Assembly (NCBI GenBank): GCA_002502605.1
Contig: DAPR01000037.1
Location: 1-21,258 of the forward strand
Direction: 5' to 3'
Source of the DNA: Euryarchaeota archaeon UBA258
GTDB lineage: Archaea > Thermoplasmatota > Poseidoniia > Poseidoniales > Poseidoniaceae
DNA length: 21,258 nt
Both the position numbers and the translations under genes were made by a program. This document shows positions 16,027-21,258 of this stretch, one piece after another. How positions within the stretch are numbered: the first letter of the stretch is position 1; each line of letters starts with the position of its first letter. The notes below the pieces were generated by a model. It had not been told where the DNA came from and searched no databases. It worked only from the letters and a program-made list of their open reading frames with translations.

Positions 16027-18963
16027 TCAAAGGGAGTCAAGTTCGTCCAAAAGTTCGAGATCGTCGTCCTCTTCTTCTTCAATAACCACTGGTGGAATGT
16101 CCTTTTCGACCGATGCATCAATGTCCTCACCAAAGGATTGGAATTCCTCGTCTTCGTATACGTTTCCGGAGAGTTGGCCTCGTCGGTAGACAGCGAAGAT
16201 GAACACGGCAGCAAGACCTGCACCAAGTGCGAGCGTTTGCTTCTCAGGGTTGACGATTTCATTCAGCAGGCATGATGCTCCTTCACACGCCGTGCTAAAG
16301 ACGTGCTTGCTGCTTTGAGTGTATTCCAAATCGTAAGGCACTTCTTCATCCATTGGCGTCACAATGAGGTTGAACTCAATCGTTTCTCCATTCTTGAGGT
16401 TGTTTGGAGGTGTAATGGCCAGTGAGAAATCCTTGCTCGAGTAGGCTGGAAGGGTGAGCAAGAGGAAACTGCCACCCGTTTGGTCAGAGGAGGCGCGAAT
16501 CAATGCATCCCATCCCAATGGTTCTTCGAGGGTGATCACGACATCGAGCGGGATATTGTTCTCATTTTCAATGATAAATTCAACCGTTTGGAATTCAGCA
16601 GAGGTGAAGCGAACCAAAGAGCTGCTCGCATCTGTGATGACGAGGCGTCCTGGTTGGACATCTTCGCGAACCTGAACGGTTACAGGGAGGTCAAAGTAAC
16701 GAGCATCTTGAGCATCAACGCCCTCTTCGACCACTCGTACGTAGACTGTATGGTTGCCAGCCTCGACGTTATCACCGAGTTCTAAACTCAGTTTTAGATC
16801 GGCGTATTGGTCCGATTCAAGGTAAACAACGACGATGTCCGATTCTGAGCCATTGGAGATTGCGTAATCCCAAGAAGAATAATCCGTGTCTTGTTCCTTA
16901 TTGCGGTCAAGGTCTGACGGATTGATGATTCGCCAGGTGGTTTGACCAAGGGTGTCGCTTGAATCGGTGATGCGAAGGTTGTACCACAATTCCGTGCCTG
17001 GATTGACCGGGCCCACGTTTCCGAGCGTTCCACTGTCTGAATCAGCGATCACTTCCACGAGGACACCAAAGGTGCGGTGAACAGTGAACTGAACGTCAGT
17101 GGTTAGTTCTGAATCGCCTTGGCTTGAAATTGTAATGTCGACCATACCGATGTCTTGCGCGCTGCGCTCTGAAGGTGGGAACACATCCATTCGTAGAGTG
17201 AGGATTTGGTGCGACCCAACGTCAGGAGTGACGAAAAGGATGCCTTCTTCTTCAAGTTCCAAACCAGTTTCATTGTCGTAGAACTTGTAATCCCAAGCAT
17301 CAGGAATGTCGGTCACACGCAACTTGAAACTGTCAGTAACGAATCCTGCGTTGAAGATATCAATGAAGAAATCCCCGCTCACATCACCTGAATCGACGTA
17401 ATGCGAAAGCGTTTCGTCATAGGCTTCTGGTCGAGTTGAGTCTGCGATTTGTTTTTGATGCTCATCGTCTTCAAAAACTGCGATTCGAGGTGGAGCATTG
17501 ACATCCGATTCTTCGATATCGAGGATGATCGTTTCAACCTCGACCTCGACCATAATTCCCTCATTGTTTTCAGCGTAAACCCGTGCTTCAATCTCGAGGG
17601 TGTTCGGTGCGGAGGTCAAGTCACCGTCTGGAACTTCGATGGACAACTGTGGACGGTAGAAATCGCCGCCACCGGACAATGGGTAATTTTTGTCCGTTCG
17701 ATCCCATACTGGATCTGACCACGTTGAAGGGAGAGAGCGAGCAAGGTCGAACCTCACTTCAAGTTGCGATGAACTTGCACCCGTGTGTTCGATTAAGAAC
17801 TCAATAATCGACGTTTGGCCCGGTGCAATTAACACAACATCGGGTTGAGTGTTTGGCAAAGTGAGGTAAATATCGTGTTCAACGAATTCAAGCCCGCTGT
17901 GTTCAAACACCAAGGTATGGCCTTGTACGTCGCTGATCTCAAGTTGCACTGGATACTCACCAGCTTCAATTCCTGCTTCGTATGTGTAAGTAAAGTTCCC
18001 AACAAGACCGTTGTTATCGAGTTTCAAATCATCATCATCGAAGGACTTGGAAAAGACGGTCCCTGCACCGTTTGGCGTGGTCATCACAAGGTCGACGCCT
18101 TGGATGTCGTCGCGACCGAAGGCATCTCGAACATCAACCGAGAACTGCATGTCACGGAACTCAGGGCGGTGATTCGGCGACCATTCTGTCACTTCTGGGT
18201 CGAGGAAACCGCCACCAGGCTTGTGGACTTTCACGACCGAGTTTGCGAGGGCGTTTGCCTTCATCTCAAGTTTTGAGTACCCACTGGTTTGCTCAACATC
18301 ACCGTAGGCTACATTGACTTCGCAATTTCCTCCGCCAATCCCACCGCCGCCGCTGCCCTCACATGTGGCTTGAGCATCGACGGTAAGTCGGATTTGTTTT
18401 CCGTTGGCAACGGTGAATCCATCGGATGGGACGTCGAAATCAATGATGGTTTGCGTCCAAGAACAGGAACTCGTTCCAAAGGTGCCCCCGGTGCACGGAT
18501 CGTCAAACGTTTCCGAAACTGAATCGATTTCTGAGTCACCCGATTTCAGCGAGTAGGTCACATCGGCGGTGGAACCTTGGGTGCCCTTGAATTGTAAAAA
18601 GAGGTTCAACGTCACCTTATCGGTGTTGTCTCGACCGTAAACAAGCAGGTCAGAAATCATTTCTGCACTGCGGAATTCAAGCCCTCCGAGGGCGCTTTCC
18701 TCTTGGTGAGCACCTGAGGGTTCGAGGGTGGTGATGGATCCGTCGCCACCGTTTTCTGAATTCATCTCATCGAGGTAGAGATCGTAGGATTGGCAAGTAA
18801 AACAGGAAGAAGCTGAGTTCATTGGCTCAACAGGTTCTTCGAGCACTTCCTCGCTTGAGGATACCGGAAGTGGGTTGGATCCGAGCGGCGCCAGACCGCC
18901 AAGCATGATGACAGTGAGCAAAAGGGCCAAAAATCGACCGGATGCGGAAGAGTGAGAGGTCAT
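16027..18963 (-). CDS. Large single-pass surface protein with beta-sandwich ectodomains and acidic cytoplasmic tail
   Basis: A 978-residue protein. An N-terminal signal segment (RFLALLLTVIMLGGLAPLG) is followed by about 880 extracellular residues. They hold at least four CxnC pairs likely to form disulfides (CFTC; CTGGTFGTSSC; CEGSGGGGIGGGNC; CEGASC). Mid and late segments resemble NEW3/CARDB-type beta-sandwich units (TSIIEFLIEHTG, FFIDIFNAGFVTDSFKL, TVEFIIENENNIPLDVVITL). One membrane helix (LALGAGLAAVFIFAVY) precedes YRRG and a roughly 50-residue acidic tail ending EEEEDDDLELLDELDSL. No enzymatic motif is seen. It is probably an S-layer-like or envelope adhesion component. ATG 18963 gives the better signal peptide; a GTG at 18975 in frame would fit a leaderless start. 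It directly precedes the giant gene on the same strand. Confidence 0.85.
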   Translation of the reverse strand: MTSHSSASGRFLALLLTVIMLGGLAPLGSNPLPVSSSEEVLEEPVEPMNSASSCFTCQSYDLYLDEMNSENGGDGSITTLEPSGAHQEESALGGLEFRSAEMISDLLVYGRDNTDKVTLNLFLQFKGTQGSTADVTYSLKSGDSEIDSVSETFDDPCTGGTFGTSSCSWTQTIIDFDVPSDGFTVANGKQIRLTVDAQATCEGSGGGGIGGGNCEVNVAYGDVEQTSGYSKLEMKANALANSVVKVHKPGGGFLDPEVTEWSPNHRPEFRDMQFSVDVRDAFGRDDIQGVDLVMTTPNGAGTVFSKSFDDDDLKLDNNGLVGNFTYTYEAGIEAGEYPVQLEISDVQGHTLVFEHSGLEFVEHDIYLTLPNTQPDVVLIAPGQTSIIEFLIEHTGASSSQLEVRFDLARSLPSTWSDPVWDRTDKNYPLSGGGDFYRPQLSIEVPDGDLTSAPNTLEIEARVYAENNEGIMVEVEVETIILDIEESDVNAPPRIAVFEDDEHQKQIADSTRPEAYDETLSHYVDSGDVSGDFFIDIFNAGFVTDSFKLRVTDIPDAWDYKFYDNETGLELEEEGILFVTPDVGSHQILTLRMDVFPPSERSAQDIGMVDITISSQGDSELTTDVQFTVHRTFGVLVEVIADSDSGTLGNVGPVNPGTELWYNLRITDSSDTLGQTTWRIINPSDLDRNKEQDTDYSSWDYAISNGSESDIVVVYLESDQYADLKLSLELGDNVEAGNHTVYVRVVEEGVDAQDARYFDLPVTVQVREDVQPGRLVITDASSSLVRFTSAEFQTVEFIIENENNIPLDVVITLEEPLGWDALIRASSDQTGGSFLLLTLPAYSSKDFSLAITPPNNLKNGETIEFNLIVTPMDEEVPYDLEYTQSSKHVFSTACEGASCLLNEIVNPEKQTLALGAGLAAVFIFAVYRRGQLSGNVYEDEEFQSFGEDIDASVEKDIPPVVIEEEEDDDLELLDELDSL

Positions 18964-18997
18964 CAAGGTGTTCACCGGGTTGCCCTGCCCGACCGAG

Positions 18998-19006
18998 TGT
19001 TAAACG
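18998..19006 (-). promoter_or_regulatory. TATA-like box of the surface-protein pair
   Basis: On the minus strand CGTTTAACA lies about 25-30 bases upstream of 18975. Transcription would start close to the in-frame GTG at 18975 or just before the ATG at 18963. It lies between the tRNA terminator hairpin and the gene. Confidence 0.45.
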
Positions 19007-19031
19007 GTTTTGCATTGTTTGTTCACACAAA

Positions 19032-19048
19032 CCCCCTCTACGAGGGGG
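19032..19048. repeat. Perfect 7-bp hairpin downstream of tRNA-Leu
   Basis: CCCCCTC (19032-19038) and GAGGGGG (19042-19048) are perfectly complementary around a TAC loop. The hairpin lies between the tRNA's T-run and the promoter of the surface gene, both reading minus. It may insulate the two transcription units as a backup terminator, or act in promoter control. Confidence 0.4.
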
Positions 19049-19061
19049 GGAATATGTGCAG

Positions 19062-19067
19062 AAAAAA
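19062..19067 (-). terminator. Oligo-T terminator of the tRNA-Leu gene
   Basis: A T6 run on the minus strand begins five bases after the discriminator base of the tRNA (19072). It follows the mature 3' end directly, as expected for an archaeal tRNA transcript. Confidence 0.6.
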
Positions 19068-19071
19068 GGAG

Positions 19072-19155
19072 TGCAGGGGGTGGGATACGAACCCACGAAC
19101 CCATACGGGACCGGATCTTAAGCCCGGCGCCTTTGACCACCTCAGCCACCCCTGC
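19072..19155 (-). tRNA. tRNA-Leu, anticodon UAA
   Basis: An 84-base class II tRNA. Acceptor stem GCAGGGG pairs with CCCCTGC, and the discriminator is A. The anticodon stem CCGGG/TCCGG encloses the loop CTTAAGA with anticodon TAA at 19120-19118. A long variable arm (CCC-GTAT-GGG) and T arm GTGGG-TTCGTAT-CCCAC complete the cloverleaf. The long variable arm and anticodon both say leucine. CCA is not encoded (the next bases are CTC) and must be added after transcription. There is no intron in the anticodon loop. Confidence 0.97.
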
Positions 19156-19207
19156 ACCTCAGCCGAGCAAACCACATGTTTTGAAGAAAACCCCTAGCAA
19201 GCATGGC

Positions 19208-19954
19208 TTAAGGAGCAACGGACCAGCCGCCATCGACGTTGATGACTTGGCCTGAAAGATACTCTGATTCTGTCAAAAACACCACGGCCTTCGCCACATC
19301 CTCTGGCGTACCACCCCGACCGAGTGGCACCCGTTCGATCACGGAAGCGAAATGTTCGGCCTCCCAATCTGCGGCCAAAATAGCACCAGGCGCGACACAG
19401 TTGACACGAACATCAGGTGCTAAATCGCCTGCGAGGTTCATCATTAACTGACGCAATCCTGCTTTTGTTGAGGTGTAATGGGAAAGTCCGTCCCAAGCTC
19501 GTCCAAGCGATGTATCAATCATCCCGATCACACAACCTGAACCTGTCTTTAATTGCGCCGTCAGCCCTTGGGTCAAAAGGAAAGGAACCTCGAGATGAAT
19601 TCGAATGTTTAATCGCAACTCTTGCAGGGAAACAGACTCGTAGTCTTTCGTTGTATAGATTGATGCGTTGTGAACAAGCACGCCAAGACCTTGGGCGTTT
19701 TGCTCTAAAATAACCCTCTTTGCACCCTCGATGAGATCGGCCAATCCTTCATCGGTTGAGAGGTCTGCAACCAACACCTCGCCTGCGGGTTGTTCTGCAG
19801 AATGGCTTTGTTCACCTGCCAGCAATTCAAGGGCATCGTCTTTCGATGAGCGAACATGAATCAGCACATACCAATCAGCTCGGATCAATGAGCGAACAAT
19901 TTCGGCCCCAATGCGGCGTCCACCTCCGGTCACAAGCGCAACGCCTTTCGCCAT
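19208..19954 (-). CDS. Pteridine-reductase-like short-chain dehydrogenase
   Basis: A 248-residue cytoplasmic SDR. The dinucleotide motif is TGGGRRIG (9-16); the double Arg is typical of the PTR1/FolM branch and of NADPH binding. HNAS occurs at 95-98. The catalytic set is Asp147, Tyr160 and Lys164: Asp stands where most SDRs have Ser, 13 residues before Tyr, the same spacing as Asp181-Tyr194-Lys198 of Leishmania PTR1. The C-terminus ends GQVINVDGGWSVAP, the usual SDR close. It probably reduces a dihydropterin or related pteridine with NADPH. The start ATG at 19954 has a weak AAGG upstream; the opposite-strand lipA lies 150 bases away, so the two share a divergent control region. Confidence 0.85.
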   Translation of the reverse strand: MAKGVALVTGGGRRIGAEIVRSLIRADWYVLIHVRSSKDDALELLAGEQSHSAEQPAGEVLVADLSTDEGLADLIEGAKRVILEQNAQGLGVLVHNASIYTTKDYESVSLQELRLNIRIHLEVPFLLTQGLTAQLKTGSGCVIGMIDTSLGRAWDGLSHYTSTKAGLRQLMMNLAGDLAPDVRVNCVAPGAILAADWEAEHFASVIERVPLGRGGTPEDVAKAVVFLTESEYLSGQVINVDGGWSVAP

Positions 19955-20104
19955 AGCCGTGCCTTGCGCTCATTGCTCATCAATGCTCGTTCACTGCCAA
20001 AACGGATATGCGTCTGGTAAACATTCAGCAGAATAGGCGATACAGCCTTGACAGCGCACCTTTTTGATGGGCAAGGCGTGGGCAAAACCAGAGGGGGGAG
20101 CGGA
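19955..20104. other. Divergent intergenic region between the SDR and lipA
   Basis: This 150-base region must hold the promoters of both flanking genes. I see no convincing TATA box at standard spacing on either strand and no strong hairpin. The only clear signal is the Shine-Dalgarno motif of lipA at its right end. Confidence 0.4.
20091..20100 (+). promoter_or_regulatory. Strong Shine-Dalgarno motif that fixes the lipA start
   Basis: GAGGGGGGAG lies 4-13 bases before the ATG at 20105. The reading frame is open 19 codons further up, but that stretch has no conserved LipA sequence, so this ribosome site selects the ATG at 20105. Confidence 0.7.
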
Positions 20105-21133
20105 ATGTCTGGAAAACCACTCCCGATGGCCGAACGATTGCCTCCTGCTGCACGACCAAAAGCAAAGCGAGAACGGCTGCCTCCATGGTTCAGAACCGCT
20201 CTGCCATCTGGCGAACAGCAGGCCATTTTCAACAGCACAAAAGCGGCTGTCAAAGACAACACCCTTCACACCGTGTGCCAAGAAGCACGGTGCCCAAACA
20301 TACACGACTGCTGGGCAAGCGGGGATGCAACCTTCATGATCGCAGGCCAAGAATGCACCAGAGGGTGCCGATTCTGTGCGGTTGGCACCATCAAAACGCC
20401 TCCTGCGCTTGACCTCGAAGAGCCAGAAAACCTAGCCAATGCTGTGGAATCGATGAACTTGCGTCACGCCGTCATCACCGTGGTCAACCGAGACGATCTA
20501 CCCGACAGTGGAGCAGACCACTACAAGCAATGCATACAAGCGGTCAATGATCGACAACCAAGAGTTACCCTCGAACTGCTGTGCTCAGACCTTGCCGGGG
20601 ACCACGAAGCCCTCGCTCACCTTCTGGATGGCAGCCCTCTTTCCGTGTTTGCTCACAACGTCGAATGCGTGCCACGGCTGGATGCAACGGTAAGAGACCA
20701 CCGAGCATCCTTTTCTCAATCGCTTGAGATCCTTCGTGCAGCCAAGCAACTGCGACCTGACATCTTGACAAAATCTTCAATCATGGTTGGCGTCGGTGAA
20801 ACGGATGAGGAAATCACCGAAGCACTGGATTTGTTGCGAAGTGCTGGTGTAGACCTTGTCACCATTGGCCAATACCTCGCACCTTCAGAGCGGCACTTGA
20901 CCGTTGACCGCTTTCCCGAGCCAGAAATGTATGACTTGTGGGCCCAACACGCCATCAGCATCGGATTTTCAGGCATCGCCAGTGGACCACTTGTCCGTTC
21001 ATCCTTCAAAGCCGGCCTTCTGCTGCGGAAAACGCAAGACCCCAACAACACAGAATCAATGCCAGGTGCCTATGTCTACGTTGCCAACCAAGCAGACGAA
21101 GCACCGGCACACCTTAAGAGCGGGATGGAATGA
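20105..21133 (+). CDS. lipA: Lipoyl synthase (radical SAM)
   Basis: A 342-residue enzyme that inserts two sulfurs into a protein-bound octanoyl chain to make lipoyl groups. The auxiliary FeS cluster ligands are in CQEARCPNIHDC (Cys58, 63, 69), the LipA-specific CX4CX5C. The radical SAM cluster ligands are in CTRGCRFC (Cys84, 88, 91), CX3CX2C. Further family blocks are AVITVVNRDDLPDSGADHY, VFAHNVECVPRL, KSSIMVGVGETDEEI and VTIGQYLAPSERHL. The C-terminal RSSY block reads RSSF; its Ser is the essential cluster ligand and is kept. Length fits the family (about 320). The start is set by the strong ribosome site. The next gene starts 10 bases after the stop, its ribosome site overlapping the stop, so they form an operon. 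Confidence 0.95.
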   Translation: MSGKPLPMAERLPPAARPKAKRERLPPWFRTALPSGEQQAIFNSTKAAVKDNTLHTVCQEARCPNIHDCWASGDATFMIAGQECTRGCRFCAVGTIKTPPALDLEEPENLANAVESMNLRHAVITVVNRDDLPDSGADHYKQCIQAVNDRQPRVTLELLCSDLAGDHEALAHLLDGSPLSVFAHNVECVPRLDATVRDHRASFSQSLEILRAAKQLRPDILTKSSIMVGVGETDEEITEALDLLRSAGVDLVTIGQYLAPSERHLTVDRFPEPEMYDLWAQHAISIGFSGIASGPLVRSSFKAGLLLRKTQDPNNTESMPGAYVYVANQADEAPAHLKSGME

Positions 21134-21142
21134 GGTGAACCA

Positions 21143-21258
21143 ATGACCGAGAGAGTGACAGCCACCACCACGCCGTACACCATCGGGCGACCTCCGTTCC
21201 GACCGGGTGACGAAGCGGATTTTGGCGGTAAATTCAAGGAACAACCGGGCGATTTGAA
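21143..21258 (+). CDS. N-terminus of an unidentified gene in the lipA operon (partial)
   Basis: The ATG at 21143 follows GAGGTGAA, which overlaps the lipA stop, so translation is probably coupled. The 38 visible codons begin MTERVTATTTPYTIG and continue with RPPFRPGDEADFGGKF. They run off the window edge. The FRPGDEADF phrase recalls the start of 2-oxoacid dehydrogenase E1 alpha subunits, which would fit a lipoate operon, but the stretch is too short to be sure. Identity is an inference from context. Confidence 0.7.
   Translation, partial: MTERVTATTTPYTIGRPPFRPGDEADFGGKFKEQPGDL

Noticed and set aside
15908..16030. N-terminal extension of the giant protein to a TTG overlapping the partner's stop
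   Set aside because: The overlap would suggest translational coupling, but the extra 41 residues are not signal-like, place the hydrophobic segment too far in, and cover the likely promoter.
19072..19155. tRNA-Leu as an integration site for a mobile element
   Set aside because: I saw no second copy of the tRNA 3' end in the window and no integrase gene nearby.

Overview
The window looks like a piece of a marine planktonic euryarchaeon, most likely Marine Group II (Candidatus Poseidoniales). This is an inference from several traits. Several starts lie about 25-30 bases behind TATA-like boxes with little or no leader. The tRNA-Leu gene does not encode its CCA end. There is an archaeal XPD/Rad3-type helicase with an FeS cluster and a ribbon-helix-helix regulator. 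These sit beside bacterial-type metabolic genes (gdhA, lipA) and very large, Asn-glycosylation-rich surface proteins. No database search was possible, so the taxonomic call is provisional.

Layout. Positions 1-320 hold the tail of a possible upstream gene and a small one-helix membrane protein. Positions 470-3299 (minus) hold a TerB-like acidic duplicated-domain protein, then NADP-type glutamate dehydrogenase, a CPFC redoxin, and a C-terminal remnant of a PHB-depolymerase/feruloyl-esterase-like enzyme. From a divergent promoter region at 3300-3538 a plus-strand block reads out: a ribbon-helix-helix regulator, a doubtful 62-residue ORF, a GC-rich stretch of inverted repeats (4080-4231), the XPD/DinG-like helicase, and a small protein with an HSP20-like C-terminus. 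It ends against the minus-strand block in a nested inverted repeat (6891-6959).

Positions 6947-18963 (minus) are the centrepiece: two consecutive surface-protein genes. The upstream one encodes a 978-residue single-pass protein with beta-rich ectodomains and an acidic cytoplasmic tail. The downstream one encodes a giant protein of about 2,986 residues: signal segment, about 17 calcium-type DxDGDG repeats, a transglutaminase-like domain, roughly 1,750 residues of Ig-like repeats, one membrane helix, and a cytoplasmic DUF4129-like domain. The transglutaminase-like domain keeps its Cys and Asp, but Thr stands where the catalytic His is expected. It may therefore be an inactive binding or cross-bridging module rather than an enzyme.

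Positions 18998-21258 hold the promoter of the surface pair, a tRNA-Leu(UAA) gene with an oligo-T terminator, a pteridine-reductase-like SDR (minus), and a plus-strand operon of lipoyl synthase followed by the first 38 codons of a gene that may belong to a lipoate-dependent 2-oxoacid dehydrogenase.

How the genes fit together: gdhA and lipA serve central nitrogen and carbon metabolism, the SDR probably serves pterin metabolism, and the redoxin serves oxidative defence. The two surface proteins probably form a cell-envelope module. No CRISPR array, insertion sequence or integrase was seen.
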